DNA from: Albula goreensis
Taxonomy: Eukaryota > Chordata > Actinopteri > Albuliformes > Albulidae
Assembly (NCBI GenBank): GCA_022829145.1
Contig: CM040747.1
Span: 32,132,052 to 32,196,051 of the forward strand
Reading direction: 5' to 3'
DNA length: 64,000 nucleotides
Shown here: positions 12,434-24,739 of the stretch, in pieces
Layout: every line of letters begins with the position of its first letter
How positions within the stretch are numbered: the first letter of the stretch is position 1
The notes under the pieces: model-generated
What the model was told of the DNA's origin: nothing
What the model saw: only the letters and a program-made list of their open reading frames with translations
The model's database searches: none
Position numbers and translations under genes: made by a program

Positions 12434-13267
12434 ATGGGTGCTTTTTTGGACAAGCCAAAGATGGAGAAGCATAACTCCCATGGGGACGGGAACGGGTTAC
12501 GGTATGGGCTGAGCAGCATGCAGGGCTGGAGGGTGGAGATGGAGGACGCGCACACCGCCGTCATCGGCCTCCCCCATGGACTCGACGCCTGGTCCTTCTT
12601 CGCCGTTTACGACGGGCACGCCGGCTCGCAGGTGGCCCGCTACTGCTGTGAGCACCTGCTGGACCACATCACCAGCAACCCGGACTTCCGGGGCGCCGCC
12701 CCCGAGCCCTCCGTGGAGAGCGTGAAGACGGGCATCCGGACAGGCTTCCTGCAGATCGACGAGCACATGCGCGCCATCTCGGAGAAGAAGCACGGCGCGG
12801 ACCGCAGCGGCTCCACGGCGGTGGGCGTGATGGTGTCGCCCAAGCACGTGTACTTCATAAACTGCGGGGACTCGCGGGGCCTGCTCAGCCGCAAGGGCAA
12901 GGTGCACTTCTTCACACAGGACCACAAGCCCAGCAACCCGCTGGAGAAGGAGCGGATTCAGAACGCCGGGGGTTCGGTCATGATCCAGCGCGTCAACGGC
13001 TCGCTAGCAGTCTCCCGGGCGCTGGGCGACTTCGACTACAAGTGCGTGCACGGGAAGGGCCCCACGGAGCAGCTGGTCTCGCCCGAGCCCGAGGTGTACG
13101 AGATCGAGCGATCGGAGTCAGACGACGAGTTTGTGGTGCTGGCCTGCGACGGGATCTGGGACGTCATGGCCAACGAGGAACTCTGTGACTTTGTCAGGTC
13201 CCGACTGGAGGTGACAGAGGACCTGGAGAAAGTGTGCAACGAGATTGTCGACACCTGTTTGTACAAG
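12434..13267 (+). CDS. ppm1a: Protein phosphatase 1A (PP2C-alpha), first coding exon
   Basis: Mg2+/Mn2+-dependent Ser/Thr phosphatase that in vertebrates dephosphorylates stress-kinase, AMPK, SMAD and NF-kB pathway proteins. This exon encodes residues 1-278, most of the PP2C catalytic domain. Start ATG 12434 gives [14 protein letters not shown], the family start, with Gly2 available for N-myristoylation. Visible catalytic residues are Arg33, Glu37 and Asp38 ([10 protein letters not shown]), Asp60, Gly61 and His62 (VYDGHAGS), and Asp239 (ACDGIWDVM). Acceptor GTGCAG ends at 12414; donor CTGTACAAG|GTAAGG follows residue 278. The exon is markedly GC-rich against its AT-rich introns. An in-frame upstream ATG at 12371 lies in the intron and is rejected. 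PPM1B is the nearest alternative, but residue identity and the tail favour PPM1A. Confidence 0.97.
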
Positions 13268-14176
13268 GTAAGGCCTACTAGATAAGGAGTGTTTTATCAA
13301 GGTGATGTGGGACATACGTACTGAACTCAGGGTGTCCTGCATGGCTTAAATGCATTACCTCTCAGGCTTGATCGGTATAGAGTGCCCTAGTGTGGAGAAA
13401 ATTTAATTTAGTTGTTTTTTTTCCCCCCCCAAGCAATTTGACTTAATCCACATACACGAACAAAGAGTTTAAAATGCATTTATACATAGACAATAATTTA
13501 AAGAGTAAACCCATTTTAACCCATTTGAAGCCATATCTTGGCTTAAACAATAATGTCAATCAGATTAACAGTGCACAGCAGATTTTATTTGAATACCAGT
13601 ATGAGTATGCTGAATGAAACTTGTAGTAAGGCCTGGAACTTCTGCCAGCTTGTGTTGGTAGTTTTATTCATGTTTCTGTTGAGCGGTAATTGGGTTGGAA
13701 TCTCATGCCAGATTTCTGTTGATTTGAAACAAAGCTTGACAAACATCTGTTAGGTTGGGGTGTTTATCAATGGCATGTGAAATCCTGCATATGAAATCCT
13801 GCCAACTTTTAACTGAGAAAATGTAGCAGGGATAAAGCGAGCACCAAATGGAAGCCTTTGGTGTGACCTCATGGTCTCCAAACACATAACATGCTGCCAT
13901 CTGGCTGGGCACCTGTCGCTGAAGTGCCAGGCTTTGAGATGAATGGAGAGATGAACTTCTGTGTTGAGAGTCCTATACTAGGTTTTTCTCTAAGGGAATT
14001 CATGTCAATTCAATTTATGTAACAGAATTGAGTCCCTGGGTTGCATGCACCAGTTCTGGTTCTTAGACTAATCAACAGAGCTATGGGACTCCAACAGAAT
14101 CCCAGAATTGATATTAAATGGTAACACACCCCTTTGTTGCTCCCCCTCCCTCCTTCTTTCTCCCCTCTGGGTACAG
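13268..14176 (+). other. ppm1a: ppm1a intron 2
   Basis: Phase-0 intron, GTAAGG to GGGTACAG, with a pyrimidine-rich tract (CCCTCCCTCCTTCTTTCTCCCC) before the acceptor, here described in outline. No gene or named repeat is seen. Confidence 0.85.
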
Positions 14177-14294
14177 GGAAGCCGAGACAACATGAGTGTG
14201 GTGTTGGTGTGCTTTCCCGGTGCGCCCAAGATCTGTCCAGAAGCCGTGAAGAGAGAGGCAGAGCTGGATAAGTACCTGGAGAACAGAGTAGAAG
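14177..14294 (+). CDS. ppm1a: ppm1a coding exon 2
   Basis: Encodes residues 279-317 plus one base, starting [17 protein letters not shown]. Asp282 and Asn283 in the RDN motif complete the PP2C metal centre. The remainder, [18 protein letters not shown], opens the C-terminal helical region specific to PPM1A/PPM1B. Acceptor GTACAG; donor GAAG|GTGGAG, a weaker donor. If that donor is not used, the frame continues GGASKKAHK to a TAG at 14321-14323, giving a protein of about 326 residues. Confidence 0.95.
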
Positions 14295-14323
14295 GTGGAG
14301 CATCAAAAAAGGCTCACAAATAG
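14295..14323 (+). CDS. ppm1a: Alternative ppm1a C-terminus by intron read-through
   Basis: Continuing past the exon donor gives nine residues, GGASKKAHK, then TAG. The resulting protein would be about 326 residues and lack the C-terminal helices. A short human PPM1A isoform (alpha-2, about 324 residues as I recall) ends at the same place. An AATAAA at 15176-15181 could serve as its poly(A) signal. That it is used is inferred. Confidence 0.4.
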
Positions 14324-17300
14324 CTGCATCACACAAGGCATCTCACTCGCAAAACAGGCTCCCTGCAGCCGCTAATTAAATGTGATAACGGTACCTTAAA
14401 CACAATCCCAGCATTCAGAGTTACACGTTCTGACACTTAACTAGCTGTAGGAGCAACACCTTGAGTGACAGTTGTGGCTGTTTAAGATAGGCCTTTTTAA
14501 ATTAAGCTAAAGAGGAAAATGAGATCCATGTTAAATTGAGTTGAATTTCAGTTGTTTTTGCCAACAGGACACATGGTCAAAAAGTGTCCTATTTTATTGC
14601 TCAAGAATATGGTATTTTTTTACATCAGTGATGTACTACTGTATTCACCATTTAAAATGGAAAGCAATCCCATATCTTTTAGAGATAAAGAGAAAAATGA
14701 AGCACTACAGAAACATTGAATATAACTTATACGGTTATGTTCATCATAAAAGCTGCTAAATTTGGGGTAACGGAAGTAGAGACCAAAACAGAAGAGCCAT
14801 TGTATAAGAATATATAAAGTCTATATTTCAATCATGCACACTTAAGCGTGCCCTCAAAGTATTTTAATTTTACTGTAGTTTTGTTGCCTTCATGTGTTGT
14901 TTTCCTCTAGCATAAGCATTCATGTACCATGAGTTTTATTTGTTTGTTTTGTGTGTTCACGTTACAAAAACGTATTGTAATATCACCGCACTGCTGATAA
15001 GTGTATGGAAGATAACACATTAAGTGTACAATTCCAAAGTCCCAGGTTCGATAAGGCGTTGAATTGATGCTTGTGAAGGGCTGGCCTCAGTGATTGTCGC
15101 TCTTGGTATATTTCCGAAAAAGGTATTGCAATCATGTACTGCATTTGCTTTTTCCAATTAGACCTCGGTTACAAAAATAAAAGACAAAGCTAGGCCTGGC
15201 CAGCTCCAGATTAAGTTCAATTTCTTCTCATCCAACTGTGGTAATTTAGAATGCAAAAGACATTCTTGTTTACAAGCTCTCAGATAATGAATTTTGGGTA
15301 GAACAACGTCAACCAAATAAGGGGACATTTCAGAATATAAGAAATTTACTGTAACAAAATGTTACAATATAAATCACTATTTTTAATCTTTAAAGGGATA
15401 GGAACGTAATTTTAGCTTTTACATTTTTTATGGATGTAGAATTTTTTAATAACCTAGCTCTATAGGAATCCCAGCACATGCTTTCTTCACGTGTTGTGGA
15501 TTTTTATACCTGAAAAGTGACAAAGTCTTGCTGCTGTACAAGATGGCTGGCCTACTCCTACCATTGCATTTAAATGGAGGAATAACGCAGTAACAGGGAC
15601 CATTGGTTATGCTTGTTGTCTTAATCATGAAATGTGTAGCAATGCATATTATGTAGCAAATTTTCTAGTTCTAGTAGATACATTTTGTATGAAATGTAGT
15701 GTATTTTCTGGAAGGTAGACAACGGTGATATAAGTTCTCTACTTTAATCTGTCAAAGTAGTGGTAATGTGGTTAAGTTTATTTCATGCAAGTTGAAAAGT
15801 TCTCACTTTTTGTGGAGGGTACTGGAGGTTTGGTTTTTGATGGAACAGCATATTGGTCTGAACTGTTCATTTTGAAGTGTGACACTTGACTATGGTGCCA
15901 AAAATGTCTGCACTTTTAGGATCAAGTATCAGCCGGTGATGGTAGTGCAAGGCTTGCAAATCCTAAAATTTGTGTAGTATGTATGTGTTGAGCATAGTGC
16001 TCATTGATACGAAGTAGCCCATGGAGTTTTGCAATGAAGGACAAAGTATTTCCATTGATTGATATCAAGCGTGTGACTGATAGCGCATAGAAGGTCCGCC
16101 TAGTTTTTCGTCACTGGTATTAACCTTTGGCTCAAAATGGAGGGCTGCTGTAGGTGCAGACCTGCTATGGCTCATCTCTCATGAGGTTTCCTCAGCAGGC
16201 TGGGTGTGAGCAAAGGAATCACCGCTGTCTCTCTCTGCCTGCCCAGTGAAATGTAATTAAGAACAACCCACAGAGGTTAACACCAGCATTTTCTTGACAC
16301 GCAAGCTGACATTTAAATTGACAATTCAGACACACAAAGTTATGACAATTGTGTATTTCTGTGGGAAGGAAGCTGTCCATGGAGAATGTGCTTTAAAGCA
16401 AGTGGTTTGGAGAGGTTTAGGTTCATGATGGAGATGAGTTTTTATTTTAACAGAGTCTGTTTGGACCGGTGTATGACAAGCTGCTTTTTATGCTGTATTG
16501 CCTAATATAAGCTGTGTGATGTGGCACGTCGGGGCGCAGGGTTCTTTTGAATGTGCAGTGTTCGAATGTCCAGTATGGCTGGTCTGGATCCACATCACCT
16601 TTGTGTAACCTGAAATGGAGTAACTGTAATGTTGCACAGTAGTATTTTGCTGAATGGATTGAATGCACTTTTTTTTTTGCACTGTAGTTGTTACAGTAGT
16701 TGTAACAGTAGTAATGTTGCCGTCAGTTAGTGAGGAATCGACTTATTCAGCTGCATGTTCTCTAGCATAGCCTTGACAGTTTGTCACAGATTATTGGCCT
16801 GTAAGCATTTGTTGCAAGGGAAGACCTTTAAAAGCCTTTAACATAGTTTGCCTGCCAATTCTGATTACTGCTCAGAATTTCGTATGCCTCGTGCCACATG
16901 GTTTTTCTCTCAGATCTCTTCTATTTGTAAGTTTGAGTGAGTATGCAATCAGTAGTCTTGTGCTGCATGTTACATTGAAAAGGATATGTAAAAAAAAAAT
17001 ATAAATATATATATATTTGCACAACTGAGTGTAAAAATAGCAATCACATTAGTTTTATATGTAGTTTGCCAAACATGCCCCATTACATCGTTTATTCGAA
17101 TTCTTTGCGGTATATTGTGCACGTGCTTGTGTAAAGCAGCCTGCGGTCTGCATGCACATATATATTGTTGGTTGTTGCAAATGGCTTCCTTTTCCTCATG
17201 TTTTGTGATTTGGTGTTGTAATACGTAGGTGCATATACAGACTTGCGGTGTGAGAAACATGGATCGTGTCTCCTCGACTCTGCCGTAATCTGGCTGAGTC

Positions 17301-20300
17301 GTAACGTGATGGCTTTAATGCTGATTTAAAACTGAGAACCTGTGAGTTATCTCAGCATATGTTGCCTTGCATAACACTAATTATCAAGACACAAGGATCA
17401 ATGATCCTTGCATATTACTGACCTGCACGATTGACATTTCTGTTTGCGCAATTCAGTTGAAGGTCTTAAAGCTGACATTAAAATTAAGGTCGCACGAAGA
17501 TGTGTGCCTACTTTAAAACTACCCTCAGCTGCGTTTTGAAGTACATGTACCACTCGGTAATCTCGTCCTGGCACGGTTTAACATTCCTGATCTTTTGCTT
17601 CGACACAGCTAGAACTTCAGAAGGAAAATGAGTATGCTCTACTTTTTGATTGTAGTTTCTGCCATACCGCTCTTTAAGAATATCTGTAAAGGAGAAAGAA
17701 GGTACTGGTGGGAGATGAAGTTCATTAGGTTGTGGAAAGCATTGTTTTACCTATATCTGAAACTATCACCCATAAGTTCATTGTACCTCTGTTGCAGGAA
17801 CGCTTATGGAAAAAATGAAGCCTTATGAATGTATGTATGCGCCTAAAGGTGTCTGTTTTCATTGGGTACTCTTGCGCTTGGTGACTTGGTTATAAATTAG
17901 TTATATCAGGCAAATGTATAGGCCTAAACATTGATAATAATTACTTTTATCTCTACATTTTACTCTGACCACCTGTAGAATTAACTGCCTGGAACATGGC
18001 AAATATGACCATGTAACATCACCCAGTGTATAGTCTCTTACATAATAAAAGGCTGTGACGTTCAGAGGATACTGCAAGGGAGTTATTTACAATTGACAGA
18101 CATGGCATTAGAAAATGAAAGGGTCAATGGTCTGCCATATTAGGCGACGCATTAATTAGATATTTTTGAGGTGCAGTTAGCTTGGTGGGTTCATTAGCAG
18201 TGTCCCCTACTGAGTGCATATGGATGCAGTTCTTATCTGGACCTTTCTTGGCATAATGAAGTATGAATTTTTCATGTCTTCTGTACAGTAACAAAATCAT
18301 AACGTTCTTCCAGCCATTGTAGAATATTGTGCAGCCTGAATTTAAAATGTGCCGCTATCTGAAAAAAAATACGCAATTGTCGTAAGAAAGGCACTATCAA
18401 CTGCAGTTCATCTCACGGCAGCAGCTATCTTAAAACAGAAGTAGTAGTTCTGACAATTCCCCAAAAGATATCCCTCCACACATGCTGCCTATGTCTTGCA
18501 CGCACACACACACACTCACACACAGGTGGTCATGGTAACTGTGTGATAGTCATACTGCTGCTTTCTTTACACACATCCACCAGCTCTCCCTCCATTGGCA
18601 GTGCCCAGACAGAGCATGGTGCTGAGTTTTGTCTTTCCTGCCATGTTCATTGGTATGGATTCCTGCATTCTCGTAGATTTTTTAAAAGTCGCTGTTCACA
18701 CGTCACCTTGTAGCTCCTCGCTCTGCAGTATTTCTCAGTCCAGCAAAAAATGATGTGAGTTGTCAGAGGCTGAATGGCGTATTGTAAAGCGATTGGCGAT
18801 AACTGGGTCATGGGCAGCCCTCTCAACTGTAGGAGCAGCAGCAGTGTCCTGACAATGTTCTAGGACAGCAGATCAGATGCTGAATTACAAACGGTTGGGG
18901 CGGCTGCCAAATCGCGGCTAAAATCGCTCCGCATAAGGGCAGCATAGCTTACGGTGCCGTTGTCAGGGCTGAATCGAGACCTCAGTTACAGGCAGCTTAA
19001 GTGATGTGTCCATAGTGCTGTGGAACAGGCACTTAAACATTGTGCAACTCTGGTCAGGATTCAATAAGCAGAAAGCTAAAGCTAACTCTGAAGTCAATAA
19101 CCACATGCTCTCTGCTCTTTTTTTAAAATTTTTTTTTTTATTTTTAAAAGTTACTTTTGTGCTTTGACAATTCAGGTAAGGGTAGCGTTTACGCAACATG
19201 ACACAAAATCTCCCATTTTCAATCGACTGAACACCGATAAGTAAAATATCTGCCCAAATATATTCAGGAGTTAGAATGGAAATCCTTGGCAAGAGAGAAT
19301 GCTTTTGGAAGATGTTATGCCCCAGTGGTACTTGCCAACGTAATGGTGAAGCAACAGCAACTGTTGTTATTATAACGTCCTTTTCAAAAGTGCCAGACAT
19401 TGATGCATACAGAAATAATATACAAAGAAACATCAAACTGGAATAATGGTATCCAAAGGCAGTCAAGAGTGTATTAACACAGAAGTCAAAGATTCTACGT
19501 GACAAAGAGGTGGGCCTATTTCATTTATATTTACCCTTAAAATCCAATCACGTTTGTGATAGTGCTAACCGTGCCATTGCTCGCTGGGTTGAGAGTGAAA
19601 ATGAAGAAAGTGGTTTTATTTCTGTTTTAAACTAACCTCACTGACACTAAACAGTCCAAACGTTTAGTTTCAGGAAAAAAAGAAATGCACAGCTAATGCA
19701 AGAAAAATACGATACACCCAGTTTATAACCGATTTGTTTTTTTCCTTAACTGTATTTAATGTTGTATCCTGAAATGCAAGATATGGTTTAAAAGTCCTTA
19801 TTTAACCATTTAGTTTTGTAATATCCTGACGTTTTGTGGTCACCATCTTTATCTCTTATTTATTTCTGTGTTTCATGTGCTCATACCAGCTTTTTGTATT
19901 GGAAAAGGAAAGTAAAAAATTTAAATACAGTATTTTTTTTTTTTTTTGTTGTTTTTTGTCTGAACACTAAATGAGATTACTCATACTAACGCTATATATT
20001 AACCAAAATGGAGACCAAGTAGCTCTTTTAACGTTGGTAACTTTTGAACTGTAAAGCCAGTGAGAGACCTCTTCCCTATCTCTGACCTGTGCCCAGGTGA
20101 TCAGTTTCTGTGTTAGATTGATAGGTATGTGTTTGAAATGGCAACTTTTTTTACGGATCTCATTTTCAAAACAAATTTCCGTTTGTCCAACCGTAGCTCC
20201 GTGTTTAGAAGCGGGGGTTTAGCTCTGAGTATTAAAAAAAAAAAAAAAAAAAAAGAATTATTTTTGTACATTCGAACCACGGTTTTAGAAATGTAGAGAA

Positions 20301-20891
20301 CTGTGATGTTGTTATTTTAGATGTTAACGGTGATTCCAATAAAGATATTTACTGAACATATTCTGAGCTCGTTGGCTTTTTTTATTCAAGGGATTGTACT
20401 TAGATGTGGTACCCTCAGTCACCTGTGTGCTTGGTTAAAATGCGATAAAGCAGAGAGATGTTTACGGAGTCACAGCTTGTTAACATCTCTGTTTGCGAAT
20501 GCACCGACTGCATAATGAAAGGTGTATGTACGCAATTAACAGGCTGACTGAAGTGATGGTGCAGAGTGCTACGGACAAAGCCGGGCATTCAGCAAAGGGT
20601 GAAAACCCCTCTTATTTTTTCAGCAGAAAAGCAGGGCTGTGTTCAGACAGGCTGATGTCACTATGAATCAGAGAGAAGAACCCCAACCAATTGCCTCAAG
20701 TGAATAGGTGGTGACTCATGTTGCCATGGCGGCATTACCTCTGTATGTATGTACGTGTGTGTGTGCGCGTCGTGTGTGAACGTGTGTGTCCGTGAGGGAT
20801 TCTTTTGTTGCCATTTTGCGGTAAAGTGATGTGAATATGTGACGCTTGTGTGAGACCACTCCACTTACCAAGAAGTCCTTCTGATTCCCAG
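14324..20891 (+). other. ppm1a: ppm1a intron 3 (large)
   Basis: The 6.6-kb intron (from 14295) between coding exons 2 and 3. It is AT-rich and holds a CA-rich run near 18500-18525, poly-A at 20231-20254, a GT-rich run near 20750-20790 and a short palindrome at 17392-17410. Frames such as a 180-codon minus-strand one at 18963-19505 have no recognisable domain. No nested gene was found. Confidence 0.8.
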
Positions 20892-21003
20892 AGATCATTA
20901 AGAAGCAGGGGGATGAAGGAGCACCTGACTTAGTCCATGTGATGCGTACGTTAGCCACGGAGAGCATCCCCAACCTGCCACCAGGGGGCGAACTGGCCAG
21001 CAA
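20892..21003 (+). CDS. ppm1a: ppm1a coding exon 3
   Basis: With the carried-over G it encodes [18 protein letters not shown] and continues [19 protein letters not shown], the C-terminal helical module that packs beside the catalytic core in PPM1A. Acceptor ATTCCCAG, donor AGCAA|GTGAGT. The PNLPPGGEL codons also spell a very good CTCF-like motif (TGCCACCAGGGGGCG, 20976-20990), so one stretch may carry two kinds of constraint. Confidence 0.95.
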
Positions 21004-22278
21004 GTGAGTGACCTTTTCAAGTGTACCAGCTAAAAACACACACGCACACACAATGATGAAATGTTACACAAGCGCTGTCTTGCAGTTGTAACCCTCAGGA
21101 GCGAAGGAAGTGGGGGGGGGTTGAATGCTGTCACTGCAACCATATCCCCTACTTTAATCTGCCTCAGGTCTGCATACATGAGAACTGTAGAACATGCCCT
21201 TTTCATTGAAAGGCTTTTGTTGGCTTTCCACTTTGAACAGCGTTGTAGACTTAAGCTGAGCATCCCTGCAGGGGAGGGGAAAAAAAAAATTTTTTATAGT
21301 CAACGCTGTAGTGACGTTTTCTGCTCTTTCCTCATCCACGGCGCTGTCTCATGATCCTGTCATGGGACAGAATCGACACTGCCGTCATTGGAATGGCCGA
21401 ATGGGTCAGATGGCTAGCTGCCCGGCTCATCATGCCTCCGCAACAGCAGTCTTAACATCTGCCTGTGTTTGAAATCTCGCTCCCAATACAGCCCCTAGAT
21501 ACAGGCAAGAATCGTATTTTAGCCGCTCTGTCAGAGTGGATAAGACATTAAATATGCTCTTAATTGTGCTTAGAGAAGTTGACGGTACTCCTAGGTCCGG
21601 GGGCTCGTGGAATATTGTTAAAGCTCATTTGCTCTACTGCGGGCACATGGTCTCCCCCTCTGGTGGGTTTTAACGGTCAAGGTAAAGCATTTAAGACACC
21701 AATAGCATTCTACACAGACCGCAAAAAACATATCTGAAGTTATTGAAAAGAAGGTGACTCAACTCCGTATAATACGTTTAGCTGAGGGTCATATTTCAAA
21801 TGTATTTTTCCTTTGGTGTTGTCAAAGATTGCAGGAAAAATGTTGTGATGCATTCAGTGTAATAGAGCAGTGCCCTGACAGTGTTTTTATAAGACCTTTT
21901 TTTTTTTTTTTTTAAATCTTCCCAGTGAAAAGGTGAAGGGTGAAAGATTTTACCAATTTCTCATAGATCTTGCAAAGATTCACCCATTGCAGTTAGATTC
22001 AATAAAGTTAAAATATTTGAGGAATTAGAAAATCTCTTTTACTTCAAATTCTGAGGCAACTTAAATTGAATGCCCCCCTACGCTATGTAAGAAAAAAATT
22101 AGTTGAAGTTTAAGAATGTAAAAACTTATCTGGCTGATCACTGAATGAAAGATCAAGTAATTTGCTTGTTTAAAAGACCTTGCGAGCCCCTCCAACTCTA
22201 TAAGTGAAGCTCTGTGTCGCTCGTATGTCTGCGGTATGCCAGAACCATAAGCTTTCTGTTTGTTTCCCCTTGCATTAG
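21004..22278 (+). other. ppm1a: ppm1a intron 4
   Basis: Phase-2 intron, GTGAGT to CTTGCATTAG. It contains a T run near 21898-21913 and a minus-oriented CTCF-like word at 21651-21668. No gene is seen. Confidence 0.85.
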
Positions 22279-22336
22279 ACGCAGTGTCGTCGAAGCAGTA
22301 TACAACAGACTCAACCCTTACCGGAGCGAGGACACG
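22279..22336 (+). CDS. ppm1a: ppm1a coding exon 4
   Basis: Encodes the end of a Lys codon and then RSVVEAVYNRLNPYRSEDT, matching the conserved PPM1A stretch that follows GGELASK. Acceptor GCATTAG, donor GACACG|GTAAGA; the exon ends in phase 0. Exon sizes 118, 112 and 58 sum to a multiple of three, so the frame is kept. Confidence 0.95.
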
Positions 22337-23657
22337 GTAAGACCCACCTCCCTGTCTGCTGCCAGGCTGTAGCGCTTCTCTCCTGCCCGTGGGGAAATAA
22401 AACAGAAAACCTAAATCATCTTTTCATATACCCTGTTTCTGAGATTGTTCCATTAAAACCGCCAGGCCTTTTCTGTCTCTACTTAAATGCGCCTTTGGCT
22501 TAGGTATGTTAAATTTAGCCTTTCAGGGTTGTGGTGACTCTCTCTAAGCTGTGGTGACTCCCTCTAAACCTTCCCAAATCCCCAGGTCCTCTGTCTCTAT
22601 AAAAGAAATCTGTCTCAATAAAACCCCAACCAATGCCGATAAAGGGTTTTCTTAAGGTTTCTCCCATCTCTACATTCCCCGTGAACCCTACTGTTCACAT
22701 TTGTACTTGTGTATTCATTTCACCCACAATCATAAACCGTACCTTCATAGTGATGTTTCCATCTTCATGTTCAACTGACTGGTTGATGAATGGCAAATGG
22801 TAATAGATGGGGCAGTTTCTGTTGCCCCTAACTGCTAAGGGGGTAAATATTAGTCACGAGGGTATGAGGCTTCATCAAGCTCCATTTGGTGGGACCTTCA
22901 TCACGTGTTGCTGGTCACCGCCTCTCTCTTTCCCATCGGTTATGGATGTAAGCTATGTGATTAGCACCAGAGGCGTGTGCGTCCTCTTGGTGTGGGAGAA
23001 AAAGAGAGGTAATGCTTTTAGTCTTTCTCCCTGCAGTCCACAAATTAAAAAAGGAAAATTCGGGTGTTCTTGAGCTCCTCATTTGTCATTCCTGGATTTC
23101 TCTTTACAGAACATTTCTGTTTCTGGGGACTGATGAATGGGTGTCCGGCAGTTAGAGGTTTCAGTTTTGCAACCAATCAACTGACAGTGTTTTGACTCAT
23201 CGATCATTTGCCAACATGAAATGCCCTTTTTTTTTTCTTTTTTTTTTTTTAAATACCCCCCCCAAATCCCCATCACCCCCCACCCCCACCCCTGGAATCT
23301 GTAGTATTGATTAACCTGATGGTTGAGCATGCCTGTACTCCAGTGTTGATCAGTCTGTTGTTCGACTGTACTTGCACGTGTACACCCGTTTGCTCCTTCA
23401 TCGATCACCTCATCCGTTTCAATGTGATTTTGCGACCATCGAAATCCCCATGCGAAAGTGGATTGAACCAACAGTCTCCTTTCCCCCCCTTCCACATCAT
23501 CAAAAGAATCAGAGGAACCCCCCCTTAGCTGTCTTAACCAGTTGCTCTCTGGAATGTGGATAAAATGCTCTGTTTGGACGCTCCGGGCTCTGAAAGGGCC
23601 CCCCCCCTTATTTTTTTTTTTTTTTTTTTTTTTTATTTGTATTTTTTTCATATAAAG
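22337..23657 (+). other. ppm1a: ppm1a intron 5
   Basis: Phase-0 intron. It ends in an unusual acceptor region: a T tract at about 23611-23634, then TATTTGTATTTTTTTCATATAAAG. It also holds a T- and C-rich stretch at 23226-23292. A 235-codon minus-strand frame at 23079-23786 is a low-complexity artefact. Confidence 0.8.
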
Positions 23658-23687
23658 GACTCCGCCTCCACCGATGACATGTGGTAA
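23658..23687 (+). CDS. ppm1a: ppm1a last coding exon (C-terminus)
   Basis: Encodes DSASTDDMW and TAA. The acidic tail ending DDMW is the signature C-terminus of the long PPM1A isoform. The full protein is 278 + 96 + 9 = 383 residues, against 382 in human. The acceptor is ATATAAAG after a long T tract. Such a short final coding exon would be missed by frame-based gene finding. Confidence 0.93.
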   Translation, partial: DSASTDDMW

Positions 23688-24390
23688 CGCAGCTCCAAGC
23701 TTTGCACCGCGTTTTACACACAGCCACCTACACCACCCAAGACCTCCCGCCCACGCCCTCCCGCCGGACTCTCTCTCCCTCCGCACTCCTCCGACCTCTC
23801 ATTTTAAAAGAAGGGAAAAAGTGTTTTGGGGGGGGAGGAGGGGTGCAGGGAGGGAGTGGGAGGTTTGGAGGAGACGCTCTGAGAACCCTGCCGCCTGCCG
23901 TAGAGCACCAATCTGCCCAGGAAGCCGGGAGCGCTCCTGTCCCAACGTTCATCTCTCATTTACTCCCCCATCTCTCCCCCTCCCCTTTTTATTTATCTCC
24001 ACCCCCTGACCCAGGTAAACTGCAACCACCACCAAGTCATAATGTTTTCTTTTTCATCATTAATTGGTTGATTCATTTTCTTTGCTGTAATTAATCGGAC
24101 ACAAGATTGTTTTTGTTTTTTTGTTTTTTTTTGTTCTGTTTTTGTGTGTGTGCGCACGTGTGTGTGTGTTTGGAAAAGTCAGATGTGTTTTTTTTTTTTT
24201 TTCTCTTTATGTGAAGTGCAATTTTCCTTTGCACTCAAAGAGATGTCCGTGTGTAACGTGGTTTGAGATGGTTTCCGTGAACACAAAGGAAAAAAAAAAA
24301 AGATAGCCGGTATGCACTACCTGACTCTCTCTGCTGGTCCCGACCACAGAGGAAATGTGGGTCCCTTAGTGAATACCGGCCCAGGCGGGT

Positions 24391-24458
24391 CCTGGGGCCC
24401 ATCACCCTCCTGGGGCCCATCACCCTCCTGGGGCCCATCACCCTCCTGGGGTCCATCC
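24391..24458. repeat. 18-bp minisatellite, about four copies
   Basis: Tandem units CCTGGGGCCCATCACCCT, nearly identical, with one C-to-T change in the last copy. It lies within the proposed ppm1a 3'-UTR. Confidence 0.9.
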
Positions 24459-24698
24459 TCCTCTGCTCTTTCAGTTTGTGCACTTTAAAGAAACGGGTAA
24501 ATATAAGTTCACAGCACAGCAAGAATTGTAAGGCAAAAATCATTGTTTGCAACACCTGCAAGGTTTTTTTTTTTTTTTTTTTTTTTTAAAAACAGTCTGT
24601 TATGTTTGAGTGTTTGTTTAAGAGAGAAAGTGAGTGAGTGTGGCAGCCTGTCTGGAAAGTAGGAAGTGCTTTCAGATCCTGTCTTTTTCTTTTTGCAG

Positions 24699-24712
<14 letters not shown>

Positions 24713-24738
<26 letters not shown>
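24713..24738. repeat. (GT)n microsatellite
   Basis: About twelve GT units followed by GAGCGCGAGAGAGAGCG. A T run lies nearby at 24565-24587. Confidence 0.9.

Positions 24739-24739
<1 letters not shown>

Noticed and set aside
12497..12936. Antisense frames over the first PPM1A coding exon
   Set aside because: Shadows of GC-rich coding sequence on the opposite strand.
18963..19505. 180-codon minus-strand frame in ppm1a intron 3
   Set aside because: No domain, contains Lys/Phe runs from an A/T tract, and has no splice or promoter support.
23079..23786. 235-codon minus-strand frame overlapping the ppm1a tail exon
   Set aside because: Driven by homopolymer tracts (Lys and Gly runs) and antisense to a real exon.
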